Below, in pieces: positions 50,388-59,732 of a stretch of 64,000 nucleotides of DNA. Source of the stretch: Paenibacillus taichungensis (lineage in GTDB: Bacteria > Bacillota > Bacilli > Paenibacillales > Paenibacillaceae); assembly GCF_013359905.1 (NCBI RefSeq), contig NZ_JABMCC010000105.1, forward strand, positions 211,832-275,831, given 5' to 3'. How positions within the stretch are numbered: the first letter of the stretch is position 1; each line of letters starts with the position of its first letter. The notes under the pieces are model-generated. The model was given only the letters and a program-made list of their open reading frames with translations, was not told where the DNA came from and ran no database searches. The translations under genes were made by a program, and so were the position numbers.

Positions 50388-51272
50388 ATGAATTCAAACC
50401 ATACACGTCATACAGCCTTAATTACAGGATCAACTTCGGGAATCGGTCTTGAACTGACCCGCAGTTTGTTAGCCGAAGGCTGGCAGGTTATCGGCCTCAA
50501 TCGTTCCGCTTTTCCGAAGGAAGACAGTGATATTCAGGACGGATTGCGCTCTGGCCAGCTCCGTTGGGTTCAAGCTAACCTTACGCAGTACGATAGTCTG
50601 AGAAAAGCATTCAACCAGATTAAATCCGAAACGGATTCCATAGATGTATTGTTTAATAATGCCGGAGGTAGCGGTAATGATCTCCGTTTGTCGGATCAGG
50701 GACATGAAATGCACTTTGAATTACAGACCGTAGTGCCGTACATCATTTACATGGAACTACAGGATCTCCTTCACAAAGGCACCTTGAAAACCGTTATTAA
50801 TACATCCACCAGTGCGTTTAATATGGTCAAACAGTTTAACCTGGACATCCTGGAACATCCAGCCGAGTTCAAAAAGCTGTTCGGTCCTTATGCGACTTCG
50901 AAGCTCGCATTGTCTTTATGGACACGCGAAGCTGCCGCTTCCCCTGCGGCTAAGGGAATCCGGTTACTCAGCGTGGACCCTGGAGGCAACAATACACTCA
51001 GAGGTAACAAAACATCCGGACTACCCTTTTATATCAAACCAATCATGAAGCTGTTCTTCCCACATCCAAGTCACGGAGCTTCTCTGCTGTATAAGGCTGC
51101 CATTGCGCAAACCAGTCTTACATCCGGTACGTTTCTGATGAAAAACAAACCCACTAATCTCCGGTTTACGGAGCAAGGCCCAGCCATTTTGAACAGAGTG
51201 CATGAAATTTATGAGCATGAATTTTTGCAGCTTGACTCTAAGACTGATCCAGTAAGCAAAGAAAGTGTCTGA
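50388..51272 (+). CDS. SDR family oxidoreductase (MerR-regulated)
   Basis: 294 residues, similar in layout to the retinol dehydrogenase/WWOX-like SDRs. The cofactor site is [13 protein letters not shown] with NRS after beta-2, then [14 protein letters not shown] (Ser) and the catalytic YATSK. The C-terminus is about 40 residues longer than a minimal SDR. The ATG follows AGGAGG. It is the only gene directly behind the MerR-type promoter. A role in aldehyde or quinone detoxification is an inference from MerR control. Confidence 0.9.
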   Translation: MNSNHTRHTALITGSTSGIGLELTRSLLAEGWQVIGLNRSAFPKEDSDIQDGLRSGQLRWVQANLTQYDSLRKAFNQIKSETDSIDVLFNNAGGSGNDLRLSDQGHEMHFELQTVVPYIIYMELQDLLHKGTLKTVINTSTSAFNMVKQFNLDILEHPAEFKKLFGPYATSKLALSLWTREAAASPAAKGIRLLSVDPGGNNTLRGNKTSGLPFYIKPIMKLFFPHPSHGASLLYKAAIAQTSLTSGTFLMKNKPTNLRFTEQGPAILNRVHEIYEHEFLQLDSKTDPVSKESV

Positions 51273-51391
51273 GCTTTCTTCTGTACTTTGGATATAATTC
51301 CCCGTCCCTCATAATTGACAGGCTCTGGTTCATAACTTCTCTATACCGACATCTGTCATGGGATGAAGTAATGAACTGGAGGAATCTGCAT

Positions 51392-52555
51392 ATGAAAAAT
51401 GAAAACAACAACAATGGCAAGCCATTAATTATACCGCAGCCAATACGAAAAGACGGTGCCGGAGGACCCGATCTGGGACCTCGGGATGTAATGAGAGATT
51501 TACAAAATCCGGATATGCTGGTGCCTCCGGAAACCGACAACGGCTTATTACCCAACCTGAGAATGTCTTTTTCCGATACACATATGCAGTTGAACCATGG
51601 CGGTTGGTCCCGCGAAATTACAGTACGGGACCTGCCCATCGCTACGACACTGGCCGGTGTAAATATGAGTCTTACACCTGGAGGTGTAAGAGAGCTGCAC
51701 TGGCATCAACAATCGGAATGGGCGTATATGATCTGGGGGACGGCACGAATTACGTCCGTGGATCAGCAAGGACGTAATTTTATTGCAGATGTGGGGCCGG
51801 GAGATCTGTGGTTTTTTCCAAAAGGTCTGCCGCATTCCATTCAGGGCTTAGCTGATGGGTGTGAGTTTTTGCTTGTTTTTGATGATGGGTCCTTTTCCGA
51901 TCTGAATACATTATCCATCTCTGATTGGTTTGCACATACGCCACCAGAGGTGTTATCCGTCAATTTTGGCGTACCCGAATCTGCATTCCAATCCATGCCA
52001 AAAGAACAGGTTTACATTTTTCAGGATCAGGTCCCTGGTTCCCTCGCTAGCCAGGAAGTTCAGTCCCCCTATGGCACAGTTCCACTCTCCTTCAAACATC
52101 GGCTGTTAGCCCAAAAACCGATCATTACACCAGGAGGCAGTGTGCGCATTGTAGACTCCACCAACTTTCCGATCTCCACAACCGTTGCAGCAGCACTCGT
52201 GGAAATAAAGCCTGGAGGTATGCGCGAGCTTCATTGGCATCCTAATGCGGATGAATGGCAATACTATTTGACTGGGCAAGGAAGGATGACGGTTTTTGGA
52301 GGGAATGGCATTGCACGCACATTTGACTATCGGGCTGGAGATGTTGGATACGTACCTGTAGCTATGGGGCATTATATTCAGAATACGGGCACAGACACGT
52401 TATGGTTTTTGGAGATGTTTAGAAGTGATCGGTTTGAGGATATCTCCCTAAATCAATGGATGGCATTAACCCCGGAAGAGCTTGTACGTGACAACCTGAA
52501 CGCTTCCCCTGAACTACTTCATGCATTGCGTAAAGAAAAATGGCCCGTTGTTTAG
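51392..52555 (+). CDS. Oxalate decarboxylase-type bicupin
   Basis: 387 residues, the OxdC length. Both Mn sites are complete: cupin 1 has H103-W-H105, E109 and H148 (with Arg100), and cupin 2 has H281-W-H283, E288 and H327. The active-site lid that reads SENST in B. subtilis OxdC reads S169-D-L-N-T173, so the catalytic lid Glu is replaced. The enzyme may convert oxalate to formate and CO2, or may have oxidase-like activity. No signal peptide. The ATG follows TGGAGG. It is followed by a formaldehyde/alcohol dehydrogenase-like gene. Confidence 0.9.
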   Translation: MKNENNNNGKPLIIPQPIRKDGAGGPDLGPRDVMRDLQNPDMLVPPETDNGLLPNLRMSFSDTHMQLNHGGWSREITVRDLPIATTLAGVNMSLTPGGVRELHWHQQSEWAYMIWGTARITSVDQQGRNFIADVGPGDLWFFPKGLPHSIQGLADGCEFLLVFDDGSFSDLNTLSISDWFAHTPPEVLSVNFGVPESAFQSMPKEQVYIFQDQVPGSLASQEVQSPYGTVPLSFKHRLLAQKPIITPGGSVRIVDSTNFPISTTVAAALVEIKPGGMRELHWHPNADEWQYYLTGQGRMTVFGGNGIARTFDYRAGDVGYVPVAMGHYIQNTGTDTLWFLEMFRSDRFEDISLNQWMALTPEELVRDNLNASPELLHALRKEKWPVV

Positions 52556-52631
52556 TGGAGCTACACCTCTATCAAATAGAGGCAAATCGGTTAAAAGTTA
52601 AATAATCCCAATACGGAGGTGGAATATAAAG

Positions 52632-53771
52632 ATGAAAGCCGTTACTTTTCAAGGAACCAAGGATATTCAAGTAAAAGAGGTTGAAGACCCGAGATTGCAG
52701 CAAAAGGATGACATCATCGTCCGTATTACTTCTACAGCCATATGTGGATCAGATCTACATATATATCAGGGAGCACTGCCCGCCCAAAAGGATTATGTCA
52801 TCGGTCATGAGCCTATGGGCATTGTTGAGGAAGTGGGGCCCGAGGTAACGCGAGTAAAAAAAGGAGATCGTGTGGTGGTACCATTTAACATCTCCTGCGG
52901 CGAATGTTTTTATTGCAATCACGACATGGAGAGCCAGTGCGATAACTCGAACCGCAATCCGGAGGTTCATACCGGAGGTTATTTTGGCTTCACGGAACGG
53001 TACGGAAATTATCCTGGCGGTCAGGCTGAATTTTTGCGTGTTCCTTATGGGAATTTCATGCCTTTTGTCATTCCCGAATCATGTGAACTGGAGGATGAAG
53101 CTCTGTTATTCCTGTCCGATGTGCTTCCTACTGCGTACTGGAGTGTTGAGAATGCTGGGGTGAAGCCAGGAGACACTGTAACCGTATTGGGCAGCGGACC
53201 GATTGGTCTTATGGCACAAAAATTCGCTTGGATGAAAGGTGCCAAGCGAGTAATTGCAGTGGATCGTCTTCCGTATCGACTGGAAAAAGCCAAACGAATG
53301 AATGATTCCGAAGTATTTAATTTCGAAGATTACGAAGATATGGGTGAACATATTCGCGAAATAACCCGAGGCGGAGCGGATGTTGTCATCGACTGTGTAG
53401 GCATGGATGGCAAGAAATCCACTTTGGAGGAAATCGGACAGAAGCTGAAAATTCATGGCGGTTCATTGAGTGCGATTGAAATCGGCATCAAGGCTGTACG
53501 CAAATTCGGGACGATGCAACTGACGGGGGTTTACGGCTCGTCCTATAACATGTTCCCCCTAGGCAATCTGTTTGAACGAAACATTAACCTTAGAATGGGA
53601 CAAGCTCCTGTCATTCACTATATGCCGGAGCTTTTCCGCAAAATCACGGCTGGCGAATTCGACCCTACCGAGATCATCTCCCACCGCATTGCGCTGGAAA
53701 ATGCGAAGGAAGCTTACCGGATTTTCTACGAACACGAAGACAAATGTACCAAAGTTATACTGAAGCCTTGA
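52632..53771 (+). CDS. Zinc-dependent alcohol dehydrogenase (formaldehyde dehydrogenase-like)
   Basis: 379 residues. Catalytic zinc ligands Cys38, His59 and Glu60 (AICGSD, GHEPMG) and the structural zinc site Cys89, Cys92, Cys95 and Cys103 are complete. The NAD fold is VLGSGPIGLMA. The length and the GGYFGFTERYGNYPGGQAEF loop place it with glutathione-independent formaldehyde dehydrogenase-like MDR enzymes. The ATG follows GGAGGTGG at about 11 nt. It lies 76 nt after the oxalate decarboxylase-like gene and ends at a terminator, so the two may be cotranscribed. Confidence 0.92.
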   Translation: MKAVTFQGTKDIQVKEVEDPRLQQKDDIIVRITSTAICGSDLHIYQGALPAQKDYVIGHEPMGIVEEVGPEVTRVKKGDRVVVPFNISCGECFYCNHDMESQCDNSNRNPEVHTGGYFGFTERYGNYPGGQAEFLRVPYGNFMPFVIPESCELEDEALLFLSDVLPTAYWSVENAGVKPGDTVTVLGSGPIGLMAQKFAWMKGAKRVIAVDRLPYRLEKAKRMNDSEVFNFEDYEDMGEHIREITRGGADVVIDCVGMDGKKSTLEEIGQKLKIHGGSLSAIEIGIKAVRKFGTMQLTGVYGSSYNMFPLGNLFERNINLRMGQAPVIHYMPELFRKITAGEFDPTEIISHRIALENAKEAYRIFYEHEDKCTKVILKP

Positions 53772-53790
53772 TTTGATTGTATAACGATTA

Positions 53791-53830
53791 AAAAAGCAGA
53801 AGTCCCATACACGGGACCTCTGCCTTTTTT
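53791..53830 (+). terminator. Terminator after the alcohol dehydrogenase gene
   Basis: AAAAGCAGA(A)GTCCC-ATACAC-GGGAC(C)TCTGCCTTTTTT. Confidence 0.88.
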
Positions 53831-53896
53831 GATTTTGCTTTTGCTCACTTTAACTAATGCTCCTACAAAGGATCAATATGATAATGCGAATAAACC

Positions 53897-54682
53897 TTAT
53901 TTCGCTTTTACCGCCTGAATGTAAACACTCTCTCCTTTGAAGCTAACGAGTCTGCCAGACTGCGTCACTTCAAAATTGAAATACTTCTTAATTACAGATG
54001 GCGCGCTCAGCATGCTTGCTTCAAGCTCTTTACTCTGCGTCTCCGGAAGTCCAGCCCTGATGCACCAGTCTTCAAATGTAAAGTGTTTCTCAAAGGAAAC
54101 CATCGTTTCCATTCGAAATCCGGCAAGCTCCAACATCCGAATCCATTCCGTCTTACGCCATGCCCGAACATGACTTCCATCACGCCACTTCTCGATTTCA
54201 TTGTAAAATTGGTCGCTCTCATCACGTTCAGGTGCCACATTATCAATTAATAACAGTCTGCCACCAGGTTTCATTACCCGAAGCGCCTCTGATACAAAGG
54301 ATTGCACGTCTGGAAAATGGTGTGCAGCAATGCGACAGGTCACAAGGTCAAAGAAATCATCCTCGAAAGGGATATGTTCAGCATCTCCTGCAACAAAATC
54401 CACATTCTGGTGCCCGTTTCCCCGGATAAAGCGTTCAGCCACTTGTAACATCTCATCTGTTAGATCCAATGCGATAACCTGCTCCACAAGCGGAGCTAAC
54501 GCATTGGCAACATGTCCTCCTCCAGTGGCAATATCCAGCACCTTCATATCCAAGCTCGCTTGAGATGAAGCCACAAGCAATGCCAGATCATCCCCCTTAG
54601 CATGACCGGCACTAGTCACATATTTCTCTGCATTTTTAGCAAATTGTTTACGCACCTGTCCTTTAATCTGATCATTAGACAT
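53897..54682 (-). CDS. Class I SAM-dependent methyltransferase (UbiE-like)
   Basis: 261 residues. Motif I is VLDIATGGGHVANAL; then VIALDLTDEMLQVA, FVAGDAEHIPFEDDFFD, TCRIAAHHFPD and RVMKPGGRLLLIDN follow in the order of UbiE/YcgJ-type small-molecule methylases. I chose the ATG with AAAGGAGG upstream. Single minus-strand gene. Methyl acceptor unknown. Confidence 0.88.
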   Translation of the reverse strand: MSNDQIKGQVRKQFAKNAEKYVTSAGHAKGDDLALLVASSQASLDMKVLDIATGGGHVANALAPLVEQVIALDLTDEMLQVAERFIRGNGHQNVDFVAGDAEHIPFEDDFFDLVTCRIAAHHFPDVQSFVSEALRVMKPGGRLLLIDNVAPERDESDQFYNEIEKWRDGSHVRAWRKTEWIRMLELAGFRMETMVSFEKHFTFEDWCIRAGLPETQSKELEASMLSAPSVIKKYFNFEVTQSGRLVSFKGESVYIQAVKAK

Positions 54683-54772
54683 ACTCTCTCCTCCTTTGAG
54701 TTTCATTAGATGAAACTATGTTTCATTATTTTGATAATATATATCTTATCACAGAATGACCTGGAGCGAAAT

Positions 54773-54812
54773 AAAAAAGCATCTCCCCAGTGAATTTCAC
54801 TGAGAAGATGCC
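54773..54812 (-). terminator. Terminator of the fru operon
   Basis: GCATCT...CAGTGAA-TTTCACTG...AGATGC stem with an A-run on the left, about 70 nt after the fruA stop. Confidence 0.75.
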
Positions 54813-54879
54813 ATCTTATTTTAAACAAACTATGAGATAGAGATTGTTTTTAACTTTTAAGGAAACTTTACTCTTTGAC

Positions 54880-56874
54880 TTATTTCACAACGGTCGGCGA
54901 TTTTTTCCATAGTCCGAGAATCAGACCGGAGATTACTGCACCGATTGCTACAGCGAGCAGGAAGAGTAATGCGTGATTCGCCAGTGCCGCAACGAAAATT
55001 CCTCCATGCGGAGCAGGTACGTTAATGCTCCACAGTTGAGTCAGTCCACCTGCAACAGCAGAACCGAGAATACAGGATGTCAGGACACGCAGCGGGTCAG
55101 CCGCAGCAAATGGAATGGCACCTTCTGTGATGAAGGAAAATCCGAGCACATAATTCGTCAAACCTGATTTGCGTTCTTGTTCCGTAAATTTCGATTTGAA
55201 GAACGTTGTAGCGAGTGCAATCGCCAGTGGCGGTACCATACCGCCTGCCATAACAGCTGCCATCCAAGCACCATCCGTATTGCCGCTCGATGTGAATACA
55301 CCGATAGCAAACGTATAAGCCGCTTTGTTAAACGGTCCACCCATATCGATGGACATCATGCCACCAAGCAGCAAGCCAAGCAATACAGCATTTCCAGTAC
55401 CCAGATTGCCAAGCGCATCTACAAGCCATGTGTTAAGGGAACCGAAGATTGGATCAAAGACATAGAAACTGATTGCACCAACGATAAGCAATCCGAACAC
55501 AGGATACAGCAGGATCGGTTTCAAACCATCAATTGCTTTAGGTAGTCCTTTAAACAGCTTGCGCAGACCAATTACAACGTAACCTGCCAGGAAACCGGCA
55601 GCCAGACCACCAAGGAAACCGGCGTTTGAATTCACGGCCATCAATCCACCGACCATACCAGGCATCAGGGCCGGACGATCACCAATACTCATCGCAATAA
55701 ATCCGGCTAGAACAGGAATCAGGAAGTGGAATGCACCAGTCCCGCCACCAATGGTTTGCAGCAGTTGCACAATAGGATTTTCTGGACTTGCAATTTGTTC
55801 AAACAAGAAGGATATAGCGAGCAAAATCCCGCCACCCACGACAAATGGAAGCATATGCGAGATCCCGTTCATCAAATCTTTATAAATCTTGCTGCCCATG
55901 CTCACTTTGCCTTGGTTTTCTCCTTCACTCTTGCCACCGTTACCGCCCTGGCTTCGGTAGATCGGAGCGTCCCCATTAACTGCCTTACGAATAAGTTCTT
56001 CGGATTTGCGAATGCCATCACTTACAGGTCTTTGCAATACCGGTTTGCCATCAAAGCGCGCCATTTCCACATTTTTATCCGCCGCAACGATAACCCCTTT
56101 GGCACGCGCGATTTCATCAGCTGTCAGTACGTTCTGTGCTCCTTCGGAACCGTTGGTTTCCACGCGGATATTAACGCCCATTTCCTGTGCTTTCTTTTTG
56201 AGAGCGTCTTCAGCCATGAACGTGTGAGCAATACCTGTTGGGCATGCTGTTACTGCAACGACAAAATCTTCAGATGCCGCATCACCAACAATAAGGCCTG
56301 ATGTATTTTGCTTCTGTCCATTCGCATTGTCCGAGCCAGATACAGCGTTTGTTCCATTTGCAGCTTTTGCTGCTTTTTCCGCTTCAGCTTTTTCTTTGGC
56401 AGCTTTTTTCTCCGCTTCCTCCGCCTGTTTGGCATCGAATAATGCAGTCACTTCTTCAGGAGTGTCCGTGCTCATCAGCTGCGAGATGAAATCGCTATCA
56501 ATCAACAGCCTGGAAAGAGCCGCAAGTGTACGAAGATGTGTATTGGCCGCCCCTTCTGGAGCTGCAATCATGAAGAAAATATGGGCCGGTTCATCATCAA
56601 GTGCTTCAAAATCAAGACCTTTTCGACTCTTGGCGAATACAACTGTTGGTTCATTAACTGCTGTTGTCTTGGCATGAGGCATGGCAATACCGCCACCGAT
56701 CCCTGTGCTGGATTCCGCTTCACGTTTATAAATCATTTCCTTAAACAGAATTGGATCATTAATACGTCCGCTACGGTTTAAGCTTGCAATGAGTTCATCG
56801 ATAGCCTCTTCTTTCGTTGTGGCTTGCAGGTCCATGATCATCGTTTCCTGGATCATCAGGTCTGTTATTCTCAT
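54880..56874 (-). CDS. fruA: PTS fructose transporter, fused EIIABC (FruA)
   Basis: 664 residues in the order IIA-IIB-IIC. IIA (about 1-145) has the phospho-accepting His67 in GGGIAMPHAKT. An Ala/Lys/Glu-rich linker (about 148-190) follows. IIB (about 203-300) has Cys210 in VTACPTGIAHTFMA, and IIC (about 330-655) is the membrane channel with GGMMSIDMGGPFNKAAY. It imports fructose as fructose-1-phosphate using phospho-HPr. It is the last gene of fruR-fruK-fruA, 135 nt after fruK, and that gap contains two hairpins. Confidence 0.95.
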   Translation of the reverse strand: MRITDLMIQETMIMDLQATTKEEAIDELIASLNRSGRINDPILFKEMIYKREAESSTGIGGGIAMPHAKTTAVNEPTVVFAKSRKGLDFEALDDEPAHIFFMIAAPEGAANTHLRTLAALSRLLIDSDFISQLMSTDTPEEVTALFDAKQAEEAEKKAAKEKAEAEKAAKAANGTNAVSGSDNANGQKQNTSGLIVGDAASEDFVVAVTACPTGIAHTFMAEDALKKKAQEMGVNIRVETNGSEGAQNVLTADEIARAKGVIVAADKNVEMARFDGKPVLQRPVSDGIRKSEELIRKAVNGDAPIYRSQGGNGGKSEGENQGKVSMGSKIYKDLMNGISHMLPFVVGGGILLAISFLFEQIASPENPIVQLLQTIGGGTGAFHFLIPVLAGFIAMSIGDRPALMPGMVGGLMAVNSNAGFLGGLAAGFLAGYVVIGLRKLFKGLPKAIDGLKPILLYPVFGLLIVGAISFYVFDPIFGSLNTWLVDALGNLGTGNAVLLGLLLGGMMSIDMGGPFNKAAYTFAIGVFTSSGNTDGAWMAAVMAGGMVPPLAIALATTFFKSKFTEQERKSGLTNYVLGFSFITEGAIPFAAADPLRVLTSCILGSAVAGGLTQLWSINVPAPHGGIFVAALANHALLFLLAVAIGAVISGLILGLWKKSPTVVK

Positions 56875-56896
56875 TTTGGTACACTCCCTTAAATTC

Positions 56897-56983
56897 AGTC
56901 GGCCTCTGTGATGCAGACCGACTTATAATTGTACTTCTTGCGCTGTTATATGCTATCCATTGAATCCCCTCTTCTAAAAGGGG
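56897..56983 (-). other. Two hairpins between fruK and fruA
   Basis: AGTCGG(CC)TCTG / CAGACCGACT (56897-56923) and CCCCT / AGGGG (56966-56983). Neither has a U-tract, so they are more likely processing or stability elements than terminators. Confidence 0.45.
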
Positions 56984-57009
56984 CATGCATTCCATTCATT
57001 TTGTACGGA

Positions 57010-57921
57010 CTATATTTGGGTTATCGTGACTTGAGTACGCAGCTGTTCAATGAATTCCCGAGTTGCCAGATCATCCGAGAAAGCCGTCGCACTCCCCGAA
57101 GCAACCCCTGTTCGGAACGCTTCAAGCAGGTCTTCGTTTAGTCCAAATGTCCCTACGAATCCACCGATCATGGAATCTCCAGCACCGACCGAGTTCTTCA
57201 CGACTCCTTTTGGCACACTCGCATGGTAGACATCTGTTTTGGTAATCAACAGCGCTCCTTCTCCTGCCATGGAGATCAACACATGTTTGGCACCTGCTTC
57301 CAAAAGCTTGCGACCATACGTCACCAGTTCCTCTTGAGAGTCAATCGTCACCCCGAAAAGTTCAGCCAGTTCGTGATGGTTCGGCTTCACCAGCAGCGGT
57401 TCATGTACTAAAGCATCCAATAAAGCGGGGCCTGTCGTATCGATTACAAAATCGGCACTTGTTTGTTTGCACACGTTGATCAGACGATCGTAGAAATCGG
57501 CTCCCAGCGAAGGTGGTACACTTCCCGAAAGAATGACGATATCTCCTTTTTGCAGTGCGGATAGCTTGTTAAGCAACTCTTCTACTTCCTCTGGTCGAAT
57601 GGCTGGTCCCAATCCGTTAATCTCTGTCTCGTCTCCATGCTTCAGCTTGATGTTAATCCGCGTATCATCTGCGATGGTAACGAAATCCGTCAGGATCTTA
57701 TCTTCCTGTAATTTGTCATTAATGAAGCGGCCCGTGAACCCTCCCAGAAATCCGAGTGCAGTGTTTTCGGCTCCCAGTTGATTAAGCACTCGCGATACGT
57801 TAATACCTTTGCCTCCAGGAAGTTTCAGGTCCCGATTCATGCGATTCAAATCACCAAGCTTCAGATCATGCACTTCCACGATGTAATCAATGGAAGGGTT
57901 AAGTGTTACGGTATATATCAT
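57010..57921 (-). CDS. fruK: 1-phosphofructokinase (FruK)
   Basis: 303 residues of the PfkB/ribokinase family. N-terminal substrate motif DYIVEVHDLKLGDLNRMN, LPGGKGINVSRVL, ILSGSVPPSLGADFY, and the C-terminal catalytic VGAGDSMIGGFVG with the base Asp. It phosphorylates fructose-1-phosphate to fructose-1,6-bisphosphate, directly downstream of the FruA reaction. The start lies 2 nt after the fruR stop, so the two are translationally coupled. Confidence 0.94.
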   Translation of the reverse strand: MIYTVTLNPSIDYIVEVHDLKLGDLNRMNRDLKLPGGKGINVSRVLNQLGAENTALGFLGGFTGRFINDKLQEDKILTDFVTIADDTRINIKLKHGDETEINGLGPAIRPEEVEELLNKLSALQKGDIVILSGSVPPSLGADFYDRLINVCKQTSADFVIDTTGPALLDALVHEPLLVKPNHHELAELFGVTIDSQEELVTYGRKLLEAGAKHVLISMAGEGALLITKTDVYHASVPKGVVKNSVGAGDSMIGGFVGTFGLNEDLLEAFRTGVASGSATAFSDDLATREFIEQLRTQVTITQI

Positions 57922-57923
57922 GG

Positions 57924-58670
57924 CTATCCCTCAATTATTTTAGTTTTCTCGGCGATTACAGAGCGCCAGTGTTCCGGCATATGTTCTGTGATCAAGTCTG
58001 CCTCCTCAAGGTCAAACAGTTTGGCAAAAGTAATTTCTCCAATTTTGCTGGAATCAGCCAGCACGTAAGATTTACCGGACAATTGATGTGCACGCCTTTT
58101 AATCAAGGCTTCCTCCGGATCAGGAGTTGTATACCCCATTTCGGCGTCCACTCCGTTGGTTCCAATAAAACATTTATCAAAACGGAAGTTGTCCATGTTC
58201 TGTAATGCGATACTGCCAATCACCGCTTTGGTGTGAATTTTCATCATTCCGCCAAGTAGATAGCTGCGTATTCGTTTACTTACCAGCGCTTCTACATGTG
58301 AAAGTCCGTTCGTCACTACCGTAACGTCCTTGGCTTCAATATAGGAAATCATGGCTAATGTTGTCGTCCCTGCATCCAGATAGATACATTCACCATTGTT
58401 GATCTCCTGCGCAGCTAAACGAGCAATCGCCGTTTTCTGTTGAATGTTTTTGAACGTTTTTTCTTCCATACCTGGTTCTGGCGTCTTTTCATTCACTAGA
58501 GCAGCACCACCATGTATGCGTTTCAGCATCTGACGGCTCTCCAGATCAATCAAATCGCGCCGTATCGTTGATTCAGAAGCACCAAGCACATCGACAAGCT
58601 CTTGCAGTTTCACAATTCCTCTTTCATGTAAGCGCTCTATAATTGCAGCATATCGTTCTTCAGTTAGCAT
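57924..58670 (-). CDS. fruR: DeoR family regulator of the fructose operon (FruR)
   Basis: 248 residues. The N-terminal DeoR HTH is LTEERYAAIIERLHERGIVK with SESTIRRDLIDLE, and the C-terminal sugar-phosphate sensor has YLDAGTTTLAM, VVTNGLSH, FIGTNGVDAEMGYTTPDPEE and VLADSSKIG. It is expected to repress fruRKA and to be relieved by fructose-1-phosphate. I chose the ATG with GGAGG 7 nt upstream; two earlier ATGs are badly placed. It is the first gene of the operon, with repeated TTCAAA boxes upstream. Confidence 0.93.
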   Translation of the reverse strand: MLTEERYAAIIERLHERGIVKLQELVDVLGASESTIRRDLIDLESRQMLKRIHGGAALVNEKTPEPGMEEKTFKNIQQKTAIARLAAQEINNGECIYLDAGTTTLAMISYIEAKDVTVVTNGLSHVEALVSKRIRSYLLGGMMKIHTKAVIGSIALQNMDNFRFDKCFIGTNGVDAEMGYTTPDPEEALIKRRAHQLSGKSYVLADSSKIGEITFAKLFDLEEADLITEHMPEHWRSVIAEKTKIIEG

Positions 58671-58728
58671 TTTCATTCCTCCAACTGCTTTTATAGTAAC
58701 ATAAAATCCGTAAAAAACAATCATTTTC

Positions 58729-58830
58729 ATTCAAATTAATTTAAAAACATTCAAAAACCATCAACATTCGACATTTAATAGACATCAAACATCGTATTCA
58801 ACCCTAAATATCGTTCAAAATCGTTCAAAT
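58729..58830 (-). promoter_or_regulatory. Cluster of TTCAAA boxes upstream of fruR
   Basis: TTCAAA/TTCAAC on the plus strand at 58730, 58750, 58797, 58814 and 58824, the last two as a direct 10-nt repeat (CGTTCAAAAT). They read TTTGAA on the fruR strand and are candidate FruR operators; a TATAAA -10-like box follows near 58690. Confidence 0.5.
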
Positions 58831-58932
58831 CTTATTTCTTTTTCAGAATGTCCATATCCTCTTTCTTCTTCCATGCATTTGATAATATCGAACGAATGAT
58901 TTCGTCTCTATTTCCACATGGGAGGTGGCCAT

Positions 58933-59616
58933 ATGACGAATAGTAGAAATAAACACCGAAGACCTTGTATTCCTCATACAGGTAAAACAAATTCTTCACT
59001 ACGCTTCGGGTGGATTTCCTCCAACTGGAGCGGTTATGCCCGAGCGAGTGACAAAGCTAAATTCAGACGTATCTCGGCTGAATGGAACGTGCCCTTTGTT
59101 CTACCATCATCCAAGTCCTCATACTCCTCAGCCTGGATCGGTATTGATGGATACGAGAATTCCAATCTCATTCAGACTGGAACAGGCCATGACTGGGTTA
59201 ACGGCCAAGCTAGTTATTATGCCTGGTGGGAAATTCTTCCGGACTTTGAAACGGTCATCCCTTTTCCTGTATCACCAGGAGATCGGATCAGAGCTGCCAT
59301 TTATAAAATCAATCGTACCCGCTGGTGTATCACACTCCATAACCTGACCCAAAGTTGGACTTTCCGCACCGTTCAGCAATATACAGGCCAACAATCATCC
59401 GCGGAGTGGATTGTAGAAGCCCCATCAGTGGGAAGTTCCATCTCCAAGATGGCAAAAATTACGCCTGTCACCTTCAAATGTTGTCGCCTGAATGGTTGCT
59501 CCCCCGGCTTCGTTGCCAAAGAGAAAGGCATCATGATTCAGCAAAAACAGGTTGTTTCCATTCCAGGAGCACCGGGACCACGCGGAGACTCTTTCGTCGT
59601 GAAACGAAACGGCTAA
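58933..59616 (+). CDS. G1 family (eqolisin) glutamic peptidase
   Basis: 227 residues. The peptidase G1 fold is recognisable: ISSNWSGYA, ISAEWNVPFV, SSAWIGIDGYEN, LIQTGTGHDW with the catalytic Gln81, YYAWWEILPD, and AEWIVEAPS with the catalytic Glu (E162 by position). Eqolisins were first described as acid-secreted fungal peptidases; bacterial members exist. No N-terminal signal peptide or propeptide is visible. The C-terminal 45 residues add a Cys-rich patch (CCRLNGC) and a short collagen-like GAPGPRGDS. I chose the ATG with GGGAGG 7 nt upstream. Confidence 0.85.
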   Translation: MTNSRNKHRRPCIPHTGKTNSSLRFGWISSNWSGYARASDKAKFRRISAEWNVPFVLPSSKSSYSSAWIGIDGYENSNLIQTGTGHDWVNGQASYYAWWEILPDFETVIPFPVSPGDRIRAAIYKINRTRWCITLHNLTQSWTFRTVQQYTGQQSSAEWIVEAPSVGSSISKMAKITPVTFKCCRLNGCSPGFVAKEKGIMIQQKQVVSIPGAPGPRGDSFVVKRNG

Positions 59617-59732
59617 GTCTTCTTCGTTGACAGATTCGTTAATGAAAAAAAACTGCAATGAGCCGTATTCGGCGTACCATTGCAGAATGGATATTCGGTC
59701 ATTGTGGAATTGACACGAGTCTCTTTTTTCAA

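Noticed and set aside
55726..56301. A 191-codon plus-strand frame inside fruA
   Set aside because: Shadow of the fruA frame; His/Cys/Phe-rich artefact composition.
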